Positions 52,507 through 62,225 of a stretch of DNA of 64,000 bases are shown here, one piece after another. Both the position numbers and the translations under genes were made by a program. Each line of letters opens with the position of its first letter. Position 1 is the stretch's first letter. The notes below the pieces were generated by a model, which saw only the letters and a list, made by a program, of their open reading frames with translations, was not told the origin of the DNA and ran no database searches. Source of the stretch: Hymenobacter negativus (GTDB taxonomy: Bacteria > Bacteroidota > Bacteroidia > Cytophagales > Hymenobacteraceae); contig NZ_JAGETZ010000023.1 of the NCBI RefSeq assembly GCF_017571495.1, forward strand, positions 1-64,000. The letters run 5' to 3'.

Positions 52507-53541
52507 ATGCACCCTCAACAGCAACTGGCCCTGGCCTTGTTGGCCTATGCCGCCCAGCGGGGCCTGGCCGTGGACCGCCTGGCCCGGCAGTCGGGGCTGG
52601 ACACGGCTGCCCTACTCAGCCCCACCCACGGCCCCCTTTCGGCGAAGCAGTGGCACGACCTCTGGCTCAACGCGGCCCAGCTAGCCCGTGACCCCACCTT
52701 TGGACTGCACTTCGGTGAAGCTGCGACCCCGGCGGCACTGGGGGTTGTCGGGCAACTCGTGCAGAGCAGCCGCACCGTGGGCGAGGCCTTAACCCACGGG
52801 GCCGCCCTGCTACCCTTGCTCACCGACCAGGTGTGGCTCGACTTGGCCCACTCTCCCCAGTCCGTGTGGCTGCGGTTTCGGCAGCTACCCACCGAGCTGG
52901 CGGCTAGCGCCACCGTAGTCGACCACCTCGTGGATTTTGTGCTGGCATTTGTCCTGCACGAGCTCGATGGCCTGCTGCTCGAACGCCTTCAGCCGCGAAC
53001 CGTGCGGTTTCCGCCTGGGGCCCGGCAGCTGCCCGAGCATCTGCGGGTACTACGCGCGGCCACGCTGGCGGCTGGTCCGCCCGGCGAATACAGCGTCGAG
53101 TTAGCCGGCGCGTGTTGGAGTATGCCCCTCCTCACCGCTGACTACGAACTGCAAGCTGCGCTGCTGCAGAAAATAACCCAATGGCAAGCGGCTCGGCCAG
53201 CCGTGGAACCATTGCGCGACAAGATTGCGGGCTACTTGCTGGCCAACGCTTACTTGGGCATCCCGTCGTTGGAAGAGCTAGCGGCAAATTTTTCCACCAG
53301 TGCCCGCAGCCTGCAACGCAAGCTGCAGGCCGAAGGCACTAATTATCAGGAGGTAGCCGATGCCGTGCGCAAGTCTCTGGCTTTGCATTACCTGAAAATG
53401 GGCGCCTATCCGATTAAGGAGATATCTTATTTAATGGGATACAACGAGTTAAGTGCTTTCAGTCGCGCCTTCAAGCGCTGGACGGGGCACAGCCCGGCAC
53501 ACTACCAGCCTGCGTCAGCTAGCCGCTCGCTTCCGGGGTAG
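52507..53541 (+). CDS. AraC-family transcriptional regulator (OruR/ArgR type)
   Basis: 344 residues from the ATG giving MHPQQQLALALLAYAAQRGL; the earlier frame start at 52432 is less convincing. The N-terminal arabinose_bd-type domain (LWLNAAQLARDPTFGLHFGE, ALGVVGQLVQSSRTVGEALT) is typical of OruR-like regulators. The C-terminus has two helix-turn-helices (SLEELAANFSTSARSLQRKL, IKEISYLMGYNELSAFSRAF). It is divergent from one NTF2-like gene and followed by another, a frequent arrangement for such regulators. Confidence 0.88.
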   Translation: MHPQQQLALALLAYAAQRGLAVDRLARQSGLDTAALLSPTHGPLSAKQWHDLWLNAAQLARDPTFGLHFGEAATPAALGVVGQLVQSSRTVGEALTHGAALLPLLTDQVWLDLAHSPQSVWLRFRQLPTELAASATVVDHLVDFVLAFVLHELDGLLLERLQPRTVRFPPGARQLPEHLRVLRAATLAAGPPGEYSVELAGACWSMPLLTADYELQAALLQKITQWQAARPAVEPLRDKIAGYLLANAYLGIPSLEELAANFSTSARSLQRKLQAEGTNYQEVADAVRKSLALHYLKMGAYPIKEISYLMGYNELSAFSRAFKRWTGHSPAHYQPASASRSLPG

Positions 53542-53715
53542 CCAGCCAGCATTGGCGGAAAAGGACAAGAGGATGGCGTTTGGTGGTAAGCGGGCCGGAC
53601 GCTAACGCGGGAAACTTTGCGGTAGAAAAACGCGGCCCTTCCTGCTGCGAAGTGCTCGGCTGTCTGATAGCCGGCTGGAGCTACCTACTCTTTCACCCCT
53701 ACACCTATTTTACTT

Positions 53716-54114
53716 ATGCAAACGCAACCCCAAGACGTAGTACACGGCTTTCTGACGGCCGTGCAGCAAGGCAAATTCGACCAAGTGGCCGCCGCCTTGC
53801 ACCCACAGGTTCAATGGAGTCAGCCGGGCCACAACCGCCTTTCGGGCCTCAAACATTCGCGCGACGAGGTATTCGGCATGGTAGGCGCCATGCAGGAGTT
53901 GGCCAACGGCACGCTTACCTTAACTGAGGTGGACCTGCTCAGTACGAATGGCACCCAGGTAGCTTGCCGGGTACACTGGCGCGCCGCCCAGCCAAGCGGC
54001 GTCGTGCTCGACGTGGATAACCTCGATGTATACACTATCGAAGATGGACTAATTACCCAGGTGCAGGTTTTCACAACCGATACGGCCCAGGAAGATGCCT
54101 TTTGGGGCCAATAA
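53716..54114 (+). CDS. NTF2/SnoaL-like protein
   Basis: 132 residues. The fold pattern is FLTAVQQGKFDQVAAALHPQ, VQWSQPGHNRLSGLKHSRDE and VVLDVDNLDVYTIEDGLITQ, as in ketosteroid-isomerase-like (SnoaL_2) proteins. Substrate unknown. It is in the same direction as the AraC regulator and 174 nt downstream; together with the other NTF2-like gene it brackets that regulator. Confidence 0.8.
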   Translation: MQTQPQDVVHGFLTAVQQGKFDQVAAALHPQVQWSQPGHNRLSGLKHSRDEVFGMVGAMQELANGTLTLTEVDLLSTNGTQVACRVHWRAAQPSGVVLDVDNLDVYTIEDGLITQVQVFTTDTAQEDAFWGQ

Positions 54115-54511
54115 ATTCGTCCGTCGCGTGCCCGGTACTGGAACAGTGCGGCAGGTTCAATACACGTGGCCGACCAGAGCAACCATGCCTCCGGATTATC
54201 AGATAGGGAGCCTATTGGCATATTTTACGCTTCTATCCCGGCCTGTAGTGCTGGCTACTTACTAGCCCGCCCGCACCAATACTCTCGACGTATGGCTGCG
54301 AGCATTCCCACAAGTAATATGTTTAACCACACATCGGTGGCGGGCAATTGGGTAGACAGGTTGGTGTCGGACCAGCACTGTTTTACCAAGAGCACAATAT
54401 GAACGATGTCACCGTGACGCGTTTCATGCAACCAGCGGGCCAGTTCCCAATTTTCCCCCAGGGAGTCGTTTTGTGGGACATTAGCTCCGCTCAAAGGATG
54501 GTAAGCGGAAA
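54115..54511. other. gene-free region
   Basis: No convincing gene on either strand. It ends at the cassette repeat that truncates the surface-protein gene, so it is probably foreign to that gene. Confidence 0.4.
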
Positions 54512-55250
54512 TCAAACGCTCCTAAAACTGAACAGGTTTAAGTTTAAGCCGCGACCGTTTGACAGACACGGATACGGCGCCGCCGGGGGCACTGTGGTGA
54601 CCAGGGTCCAGATGCGGTCTATGCCTTGCCGAGCACTATTGCCTAGGTTCACGGCCCTGCTCAGGTTGTCGGTGAGCAAGCCGGCCGGGCGCGTGGACGT
54701 GACCTGGCCCAGCCCGCTCCGGTCCAGCACCAAGCCGTGGCCGAAGTCGAACACCCCGCTGCCGGGCGCACGCACCACGCGTAAGTTGCCTTGCACGTAC
54801 CGCCCTGGGCCTTCGCCGCCGAGGGTGGCCCCGTCGGGTAGCGTAAGCGTGGCCGTAGGCAAGGTGCGCAGCAGGCCGCTTTGCGGGGTCTGGGCGGTGC
54901 CCACGGTGAGGTCGGTAGGCAGGCTAAGCGTGTGCTGGCCGGCGGCCCCGGTGTTGTTGAGCACCAGCGCAGCCACCGTGGCTGCGCCGGGTGCGAACAC
55001 TTGATTGGTGCTGCCCGTGAAGAGCATCATGCCGCCGGATACCAGCGTGCCTGCGTTGCTGAGGTCGCCAATGAGCTGCACGGTGCCGGCATTGGCGAGG
55101 GTGCTGCCCGTGTGGTTCTGCACGCCGCCGGCCACATTATAGCAAGGCGCCGGCCGACACGGTAAGGGCCGAGCCGTCGTTGGTGAGAGTGGGTTGAGCG
55201 AGGCTGTCGAGGGAGTGCAGCAGCAATGCAAAAGCAAACCAGTGTTTCAT
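54512..55250 (-). pseudogene. truncated secreted surface protein
   Basis: From the ATG at 55250 a signal peptide (MKHWFAFALLLHSLDSLAQ) precedes a frameshift near 55140. The protein then continues as NVAGGVQNHTGSTLANAGTV, LTLPDGATLGGEGPGRYVQG and NLGNSARQGIDRIWTLVTTV. After APYP the frame runs into the cassette repeat and stops. Homologues of this kind continue for several hundred residues to a T9SS tail, so the C-terminus is missing. It is third in a minus-strand cluster of surface proteins (58631, 56842, 55250). Confidence 0.75.
54513..54570 (-). repeat. cassette repeat, long form, at a gene truncation
   Basis: Minus strand: GTCTGTCAAACGGTCGCGGC, TTAAACTTAAACCTGTTCAG, then TTTTAGGAGCGTTTGATTT. 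Head AAACGGTC and tail GGAGCGTTTGA match the copies at 9490 and 10521. The last codons of the surface-protein fragment read through it. Confidence 0.7.
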
Positions 55251-55291
55251 GTGGACGAGTGTTGCAATGGGGACCGGGGTAGCATCCACGC

Positions 55292-56842
55292 TTATTGCTG
55301 GGCCTGGGCGCTGCTGTTCTCCAACCGCCGCAACCGCGCCCCGAATGCTTCGGTGGCAGCGGTGGCCTGGGCCGCTTTGGTGCGGGCGTCGGCGGCGGCG
55401 GCTTGGGCAATAGTGGCTTGTTGTTTCAGCGCCTCAATCTGCGCTTGCTGTTCCTGCACGGCGCGCACGAGCGGCACCACGAACTGGGCGTAATTAAGCC
55501 CGTAGTAGTCGCGGGCATTGGCCGGAGCATGTAGCCCGTCGAAGTCAAAGCCTAGCTCTTGCGCAACTTTTTCCACGTCCTGGGCCAGAAAACCAGTGCG
55601 GCGGGTCGAATCGGATACGGCGGCTGCCCGGCGCGCCAGCCCGGCAGGCAGCTGGTTGAAGGCCGCCTGCCGGGCGGCATCGAAGCGGTAGGTGACGGGG
55701 CGTAGGCGGGTGATGAAGGCCAAACCCGGCACATTGGCTTGCACGTCCGTTTTGAAGCGCGCGTCGGAGGTCACCGTCAGCCCCACCTGGCAGCGCAACG
55801 AAAAAATGCTGTTGCCTAGTTGGATGGTGTTGCTGGTGGTGACGATGGCTCCGTTGCCTAGGGCTGTCGAATTACTAACCACGTTCTGGTAAGTGCCGCT
55901 GTAGGCCCCGAGAGCCGTGTTGTAGCTGCCCGTCGCGTTGTCTTGCCCGCTCTGGTAGCCCAGAAACACGTTTTCATTGCCAGTTGTGTTATTGATGCCA
56001 CTTTCGTAGCCGTTGAACACGTTATGGCCGCCGGCTGAATTGTTGTAGCCGCTTTGGTAACCTATGAACTGGTTGTTGCTGCCCGTTGAATTGTTGTAGC
56101 CGCTCAGGTAGCCGCTGAACTGGTTGTTGTCGCCCGTCGTGTTGTGGTAGCCGCTTCCAAGGCCACTGAAGTTGTTGTAGCTGCCTGTAGTGTTGTAGGA
56201 GCCGCTCCCGTTGCCGTTGAAGCAGTTGAAGCTACCGGTCGTGTTGTCGTAGCCGCTCTGAAAGCCCACGAACAGGTTATCGCGGCCCGTCGTGTTGTTG
56301 AGGCCACTCTGGTAGCCAATGAATTGGTTGTGGTTGCCTCGGCCATTGGTTGTAGGCGTCAGGCTTTGCCCGGCCTGGAAGCCGAGCAGCACGTTATTGC
56401 CCACGCCATTCTGGCCCAAGTTCAGGCCGCCGTCGGCCCGCACGCCTACCCCCACAGCCGCGCCGATGCTGGCCCCGGTGCCAGTAAGGGCGTTGGCTTG
56501 CAAGTTCAGACCAGTGGTGGCCGTGTGGTTGCCCAGGTTGTCGGCCCCGCCGCCGGCCGGGTTGAGGAACACCCAGGCGGCCGGGCTGCCGGCGACGTAG
56601 TAAAAGCCTTCGGGCGCGTCGGTCTGGTATACCAGCAGCCCCTGGGGCGGGGCGGCAATACCCGTACGCTGAGCGGCCGTGAGGCGCGGAATGAGCAGGC
56701 CCCGGTCGCTGGCTTTAATTTCGAGGGCGGCCTTGGCGTCGGGCACAGTGGTGCCGATGCCTACCGATTGGGCTCCGGCGGCGAAGGGTAGCCAAAGCAC
56801 GGGCAACAGGGCCACAGCCCAGCGAAAAAAACAGGTTTTCAT
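55292..56842 (-). CDS. tail-fibre-like secreted protein with endosialidase-chaperone domain
   Basis: 516 residues with signal peptide MKTCFFRWAVALLPVLWLPF. After VGIGTTVPDAKAALEIKASD, nine or so 24-residue repeats of the type FIGYQSG-NNTTG-N fill residues about 160-320 and should build a trimeric or beta-helical stalk. The C-terminal part carries a Peptidase_S74 chaperone-type domain (SDARFKTDVQANVPGLAFIT, TGFLAQDVEKVAQELGFDFD, LNYAQFVVPLVRAVQEQQAQ) and a coiled coil. In phage this domain folds and releases tail fibres; in Bacteroidota such proteins occur on the cell surface. Second gene of the cluster. Confidence 0.85.
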   Translation of the reverse strand: MKTCFFRWAVALLPVLWLPFAAGAQSVGIGTTVPDAKAALEIKASDRGLLIPRLTAAQRTGIAAPPQGLLVYQTDAPEGFYYVAGSPAAWVFLNPAGGGADNLGNHTATTGLNLQANALTGTGASIGAAVGVGVRADGGLNLGQNGVGNNVLLGFQAGQSLTPTTNGRGNHNQFIGYQSGLNNTTGRDNLFVGFQSGYDNTTGSFNCFNGNGSGSYNTTGSYNNFSGLGSGYHNTTGDNNQFSGYLSGYNNSTGSNNQFIGYQSGYNNSAGGHNVFNGYESGINNTTGNENVFLGYQSGQDNATGSYNTALGAYSGTYQNVVSNSTALGNGAIVTTSNTIQLGNSIFSLRCQVGLTVTSDARFKTDVQANVPGLAFITRLRPVTYRFDAARQAAFNQLPAGLARRAAAVSDSTRRTGFLAQDVEKVAQELGFDFDGLHAPANARDYYGLNYAQFVVPLVRAVQEQQAQIEALKQQATIAQAAAADARTKAAQATAATEAFGARLRRLENSSAQAQQ

Positions 56843-56885
56843 AGTAAAAAAAAAGAGTGAGGCTGATGGAAAAGTAGCCGCGGCG

Positions 56886-58631
56886 TTACTCCATAGCCAC
56901 CGCCACGCGGCAGCTCACGGGCTGGCCCGCCAGCTCGGCCCGCAGCACGTAGATGCCCGCCGCCAGCCCGCGCAGTGAGAGTGCGCCCGCGGAGCCGGTC
57001 GGCGGGGCGAAGGCGCGCACCAGCCGGCCTTGCCCGTCGTAGAGGCGTAGCCCGGTCGGGAACGGCCCGGTGGGCGAGTAGCGCAGGCGCACCTCACCGG
57101 CGGCCGGGTTCGGAAACACCCCAAAGCCCAGCGCGGCTGCCGCGCGGGTAGCGGTTCCAAGGAGCGAACCGGAGGATTGCACCCGCGCGGCGAGGATGTC
57201 CTGGTTTAGCCCCCCGGCGCCCACCGTCGACCAGTACACCTGCACCGAGCCGTTGGGCTGGCTCACGGGCGCATGGTCCAGGTATGTCGCCGTAGCATCC
57301 AGAAAATTGACCTGATTGACCGCCACCGAGCTCAGCGCCACCCCGTTGGCGGCAAACGCGGCGCTGCCTGTCGGCAACAGCTTCTGGGCATGAAAAGCAG
57401 TATTTGTTCGGTAGAAAGCCATCACCGAACCATTGTCGGACGGCGCCAGCCGGGGACGCAGGTACTGCGCCGGCTGGTCGTAAACGGGTACGCCGGCGGG
57501 ACTCCAGGCCAGGGTGCCGGCCGCGTCTATTTTCTGGGCGTAGCAGTTGTAGCTGGTTGTTCCCAACCGGTTGTCTTCCCACACCATCCACAGGGCGTTG
57601 TTGTGCCAGATGGCGTGCGGATTAGCTTGTTGCGAGGCGAAGGTGCACAAATTCACGTAGCCGGGACTGGGCCAGCCCAGCGCGCCGGTGGGCAATATTT
57701 TCGACACCAGCGCGTCGCCGCCAAACGAGGTCCAGGCCACGTAGAGGTTGCCGGCCGGGTCGAGCACGGGCTGCGGGGTGCCATCGCCCCGGCCCGCCGG
57801 CCCGTCGGCCGAAAGCACCGTATTGGTGGTCCACAAGCGGTTGCTGCCCTGAAAGCGCTGGACTTGTATCCCAATGGAGTACGAGCTGTGCGCGACCAGG
57901 TAGAAGCCGTCGGCCCCGTCGCTGACCGTGCGGTAGTTAGGCAGCGGATAATTGTTGGGCGAGACCACCTCGACCTGGTTGGCATTGAGGGCCCAGCGCA
58001 CGGCGCCCGCGGGACTCACCTCATTGAAGGTGAAGCGGGCGCTGTTCCCGCTTATGGCCAGGTCGTGCGTGATGAGGGCACCCGTACTGGTGGGAATGAT
58101 GTTCAGGCCATTCTCGGAAACAAAGATGACGCTGGGCGAAACCGTCATGTTGCGGCGGGCGATTAAGGCCGGTTGGGCCCACTGCGGGGTGCCGGCGGCA
58201 TCGTAATACTGGCAGCGCACGCTGTCGCCGCCAATGCCGAAAGCCCCCTGCACCCAGGCTACGAGCATGCCGCTCTGCCAGGGCACGGCTTTCATGCCCC
58301 AGATTTCGCGCCCCCGGGTTTGGAACAGGCGCAGGCCGTTGGCGGCCAGCAGCGGGGTGCCGGCAGCGTCGAGGTGTTGCGCGTAGAGCGCCGTGCCGGG
58401 GCCGCTCTGGCTGCCCGCGCGCCGGTCAATCCATGCCACGTAAGAGCCCCCTGCCCCGTCGGCAAACGCCTGCACGTCCAGTTGGTTGCCGGTCGCGCTG
58501 CACACCGCCAGCGGCGTGCTCGGAGAAGCCGAAAACTGCGCCCGTGCCGCAAAGCTCAGAAGCAGAGTCAGCAGGCTGCTTAAGTAGAGAGCCCGGCTGC
58601 GCACAGGTAAAAAAGTCGAGGTTGTTTTCAT
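56886..58631 (-). CDS. T9SS-sorted secreted protein of unknown function
   Basis: 581 residues with signal peptide SALYLSSLLTLLLSFAARA (following a basic start). The body is strand-rich with regular repeats (SYVAWIDRRAGSQSGPGTAL, QPVLDPAGNLYVAWTSF, NALWMVWEDNRLGTTSYNCY) resembling a beta-propeller. The C-terminal 80 residues are a Por sorting domain (FGVFPNPAAGEVRLRYSPTG ... GLAAGIYVLRAELAGQPVSC). It is the first gene of the minus-strand cluster and is divergent from the hybrid sensor kinase. Confidence 0.8.
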   Translation of the reverse strand: MKTTSTFLPVRSRALYLSSLLTLLLSFAARAQFSASPSTPLAVCSATGNQLDVQAFADGAGGSYVAWIDRRAGSQSGPGTALYAQHLDAAGTPLLAANGLRLFQTRGREIWGMKAVPWQSGMLVAWVQGAFGIGGDSVRCQYYDAAGTPQWAQPALIARRNMTVSPSVIFVSENGLNIIPTSTGALITHDLAISGNSARFTFNEVSPAGAVRWALNANQVEVVSPNNYPLPNYRTVSDGADGFYLVAHSSYSIGIQVQRFQGSNRLWTTNTVLSADGPAGRGDGTPQPVLDPAGNLYVAWTSFGGDALVSKILPTGALGWPSPGYVNLCTFASQQANPHAIWHNNALWMVWEDNRLGTTSYNCYAQKIDAAGTLAWSPAGVPVYDQPAQYLRPRLAPSDNGSVMAFYRTNTAFHAQKLLPTGSAAFAANGVALSSVAVNQVNFLDATATYLDHAPVSQPNGSVQVYWSTVGAGGLNQDILAARVQSSGSLLGTATRAAAALGFGVFPNPAAGEVRLRYSPTGPFPTGLRLYDGQGRLVRAFAPPTGSAGALSLRGLAAGIYVLRAELAGQPVSCRVAVAME

Positions 58632-58934
58632 AGAAGTAAGTTTTTTGGCCGAAGCCGGCTATTGGAGGAAACCTTGCTGGCAAGCGCAGCCATTGAAAAT
58701 GGATAGCGCTGGAGCGGTTGCAAAGCACGGAGAGCCGACCCCGATGGGCTTTTGCGCACGTTGCAAATGTGTTTGCTGAGGTTGCGCCGTACCGCTTGGG
58801 CGGGTTCGGCCTCGCAAGACCACGGGGAGAGGTTATCCGTTGGTCAGGCAATAAATATGCTGACTATCAAGCTCGCCAGCTTTACCTTAGCCGTGTGGGC
58901 CCGGTGGCATTGCCTTTCGTGCCCGCCGCTGCCG

Positions 58935-61900
58935 ATGAACATTCGCCACTTTGTCGCCTTGCTCAGCAGCCTGCTCATTAGCGGGCCGCCCGCCCACGCC
59001 CAGCCGGCTCGCCGGGGGGCGTCCATCGTTCCGGCCGCGCCCAACAGCGCCTTGGTGCGCCTCACATCCCCTCAGGTTACGGCCGATGCCATGCAGCGCC
59101 TGGGACCTGGCTTGCGCTGGCGCTACCAGCCGGGCCAACCAGCCGGGTGGGCCAGCCCAGCCACCGACGACCACACTTGGCCGTTGGTCGATGCCTCGTT
59201 TCCGTTCAAGAAAGGCCCGGTGGGCTGGCGCGGCACGGGCTGCTTTCGGGTTCGGTTTACCCTCGATTCGGCTTTGCTTGGGCAGCCGTTGGGCTTTCGC
59301 TTTCGCCACGCGGGGGCCTCGGAAATTTACTTGGATGGACAACTGCTGGGGCGCTTGGGCACCCCGGGCACTTCGCGTGCTACCACCACGGGCTGGTGGC
59401 CGAGCTACCAGACGTTACCCTTTATGCTGCGCGAAGCCGGCCCGCATCTGCTCGCCGTCCGCTACGCCCAGTTCGACCCCCGGCCGGCGGAGGGGAACAG
59501 CGGTTTTACGGTGCGGGTGGCCCCGGCCCCGCGCCTCATCGCCGAAAACCTGACTATCCTACGCCTGGCCGATGTCAACATCATTGGCCTGGCAGGCTCC
59601 GCCGTACTGATGCTGCTGCATCTGTTTCTCTTTCTTTACTACCGGGCCCAGCGTGCTAACCTCTACGGCAGCCTCTACATGGCCGCCCTATTTGCCACGG
59701 ACTGGTTCCGGTACTCCTCGTTCGTTCAGAGCGAGATGAAGGTGCGCTTTTGGAGTAATGTGGGCTTTGAGACGAGTCTGGCGCTGGGCAGCGTGATGCT
59801 ACTGGCCTTTGCGTACGCCATTTGCCAGCGGCGTATTCCGTGGTGGTGGCTGCTGCTGCTGGGGGGCGGCTGGCTAGGCGTGGTGGCCTGGTACGCGGGG
59901 CATTCGCTTGGGGGCATCAAGCGGGTGAGTGATGCGCTGGTGGTGCTGTCCTTTCTCAACATGTTTTGGGTGCTGGGCGGGGCCCTGCGGCGACGTCAGC
60001 CGGGCATCTGGCTGGTGGCGGTGGGGGCGCTGGGCACGTTGCTGGTGTATGTCTTTACCGCTAGCAGCATATTTCAGCAGCGCAGCAACGACGTGGCGCT
60101 GCCCTACGATTTGGGCGTGCAGGTAGGCCTGCTGCTGCTGCCCGTCTGCCTTTCGCTCTACCTGGCCCGTGATTTTGCCGTGACGCGCCGCAGCCTCGAA
60201 GTGCAGCTGCGCCAAGTACAGGAGCTATCCGCCCAAACCCGCCGCCAGGAAGCTGAGCGCCAGCAGCTCATCAGCGCCCAAAACGAGCAACTAGAAAGCA
60301 CCGTGCAGCGCCGCACCGAGGAAATTCAGCGGCAAAACACGGTGCTGGCCGCCCAGAAGGCGGAAATCACGGCGCAGGCCGACCAGCTGCAGACGCTCGA
60401 CGAGGCCAAGTCGCGCTTCTTCACCAACCTCACCCACGAATTTCGGACCCCGCTCACACTCATGCTCGGCCCGGCCGAGCAAATCGTGGCCGAGTCGCAG
60501 CAGCCAGCCGTGCGCCAGCAAGCCACCCTGGTGCAGCGCAATGCCCAGCACCTGCTGCGCCTCATCAACCAACTCCTGGATTTGAGCAAGCTCGAAGCCG
60601 GCCACTTGGCGCTGGAGCCGGTTTCCGCCGACCTGGTGCCGTTCGTGCGCGGCCTCGTGGGCTCATTTGAGTCGCTGGCGCAGCAACGGTGCCTCGCCTG
60701 TTCCTTTGCCGCCGACCAAGCCGCGCTGCTTCTGGATTTCGACCCCGGCAAGCTGGAAAAAATAGTTTACAACCTGCTCTCCAATGCCTTCAAATTCACG
60801 CCCAGCGGAGGGCAAGTAGCGGTGCGGTTGGCCCAGACCGCCGAGGTACCATCGGGCGAGGAGTGGGTGGAGCTGACCGTGCACGACACCGGCCAAGGCA
60901 TCGCCCCTGCGCAACTGCCGCATGTGTTCGACCGATTCTTCCAGGCCGACAGTTCAAGTACGCGCGAGCAGGAGGGCTCCGGCATTGGTCTCGCGCTCAC
61001 GAAAGAATTGGTCGAGTTACACGGTGGCACCATCGTGCTCCACAGCGCGCCCACCTGCGGCACCACGGCGGTCGTGCGCCTGCCGGTGCGCCACCTCGCC
61101 GCGCCCGCTGCGGGCCCATTGCTCACGGCTGAGCCAGTCACAAAGCCGCACTTCACGGAGCCGCACTTGGTCGTATCCAAAGCGCAAGCGGCCGAGCCCG
61201 TTCAGGTACTGGTTATCGAAGATAATGCTGAGGTACGGGCCTTTTTGCGGTCTACTTTGGCTCCTCACTACCAAGTACTGGAAGCCGCCGACGGCGAAGC
61301 TGGCGTGGCGCTGGCCCGGGAGCAGGTACCCGACTTCGTGCTCACCGACGTGATGATGCCGCGCCTCGACGGGCACGGCGTGTGCCGCGCCCTGCGCCAG
61401 GACGAGCGTACCAGCCACATCCCCGTCGTGCTGCTCACGGCCCAAGCGGGCTTGGAAAGCAAGCTCGAAGGGCTGCATACCGGAGTCGATGCCTACCTGT
61501 CCAAGCCCTTTCACCCCACCGAGTTGCTGGCCACCATCGCTAGTCTATTGCGCAGCCGCCAGCTGTTGCGCGACGTCTACCGGCGCGGCTTGGTCGCCTC
61601 CACCGGCCTGGGCCTGCCCTCGCTGGAGCAGGCCTTCGTGGCGCGGGTGCAGCAAGTAGTGATTCAGCACCTCGACGATGAAACCTTCAACGTGGAAACC
61701 CTCGCCCGGCAGGTGGCCCTGAGCCGGACCCAGCTCCACCGCAAACTCAAGGCCCTCACCGGCCAGGCCCCCGGCGACTTCATCCGCGCGGTACGGCTAA
61801 ACCGGGCGCATGAGCTGCTGGTGGGGCAAGTGGGCACCGTGTCGGAAATCGCCTACCAAGTCGGCTACAGCAATCCCGCCAATTTTTCGACCAGCTTCGC

Positions 61901-61952
61901 CCGCCATTTCGGCTATCCGCCCGGCGAAGCCCGTTCGAAAAGGGCTGTTTAA
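58935..61952 (+). CDS. hybrid two-component system protein (sensor kinase, receiver, AraC output)
   Basis: 1005 residues from the ATG giving MNIRHFVALLSSLLISGPPA, a signal peptide; the frame opens earlier (58752), but that part is not protein-like. Order: periplasmic jelly-roll (WRGTGCFRVRFTLDSALLGQ, LYLDGQLLGRLGTPG-like), seven membrane helices of the 7TMR-DISM type (about 200-410), a coiled coil, HisKA with FFTNLTHEFRTPLTLMLGPA (His near 502), HATPase (NLLSNAFKFTPSGG, GSGIGLALTKELVELHGG), a receiver (VLVIEDNAEVRAFLR, LTDVMMPRLDG, Asp near 804; YLSKPF) and a C-terminal AraC DNA-binding domain (ARQVALSRTQLHRKLKALTG, VSEIAYQVGYSNPANFSTSF). It probably controls the divergent surface-protein cluster. 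Confidence 0.92.
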   Translation: MNIRHFVALLSSLLISGPPAHAQPARRGASIVPAAPNSALVRLTSPQVTADAMQRLGPGLRWRYQPGQPAGWASPATDDHTWPLVDASFPFKKGPVGWRGTGCFRVRFTLDSALLGQPLGFRFRHAGASEIYLDGQLLGRLGTPGTSRATTTGWWPSYQTLPFMLREAGPHLLAVRYAQFDPRPAEGNSGFTVRVAPAPRLIAENLTILRLADVNIIGLAGSAVLMLLHLFLFLYYRAQRANLYGSLYMAALFATDWFRYSSFVQSEMKVRFWSNVGFETSLALGSVMLLAFAYAICQRRIPWWWLLLLGGGWLGVVAWYAGHSLGGIKRVSDALVVLSFLNMFWVLGGALRRRQPGIWLVAVGALGTLLVYVFTASSIFQQRSNDVALPYDLGVQVGLLLLPVCLSLYLARDFAVTRRSLEVQLRQVQELSAQTRRQEAERQQLISAQNEQLESTVQRRTEEIQRQNTVLAAQKAEITAQADQLQTLDEAKSRFFTNLTHEFRTPLTLMLGPAEQIVAESQQPAVRQQATLVQRNAQHLLRLINQLLDLSKLEAGHLALEPVSADLVPFVRGLVGSFESLAQQRCLACSFAADQAALLLDFDPGKLEKIVYNLLSNAFKFTPSGGQVAVRLAQTAEVPSGEEWVELTVHDTGQGIAPAQLPHVFDRFFQADSSSTREQEGSGIGLALTKELVELHGGTIVLHSAPTCGTTAVVRLPVRHLAAPAAGPLLTAEPVTKPHFTEPHLVVSKAQAAEPVQVLVIEDNAEVRAFLRSTLAPHYQVLEAADGEAGVALAREQVPDFVLTDVMMPRLDGHGVCRALRQDERTSHIPVVLLTAQAGLESKLEGLHTGVDAYLSKPFHPTELLATIASLLRSRQLLRDVYRRGLVASTGLGLPSLEQAFVARVQQVVIQHLDDETFNVETLARQVALSRTQLHRKLKALTGQAPGDFIRAVRLNRAHELLVGQVGTVSEIAYQVGYSNPANFSTSFARHFGYPPGEARSKRAV

Positions 61953-62170
61953 CAGTTGTGCTGGCCCTAGGGGCACAGCTTTTTAGAGCTCAGACGGCTG
62001 GGCAGCATTTTCCGGCAACGTAATGCTACCAACACCTGAACCGAGTTTGAGCGTAACCTCGAATTCAGCTAGTCGCCCTTTTATGACCAGCGGCTTAACA
62101 ACAACAAAGCGACTGTGATTGCCTCTGCTAAATAGGGGTGCATAACGAAAGTATACGAGGCCTTTTTTTC

Positions 62171-62223
62171 GGGGAGTAATTTGAACGGCTCTACCTTGCA
62201 GTAAAACGACCGTTTTCGTGAAC
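62171..62223 (-). repeat. cassette repeat, long form
   Basis: Minus strand: GTTCACGAAAACGGTCGT, then TTTACTGCAAGGTAGAGCC, then GTTCAAATTACTCCCC. The head is nearly identical to copies 3 and 7. It follows the stop codon of the small membrane protein gene by 2 nt. Confidence 0.75.
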
Positions 62224-62225
62224 TT

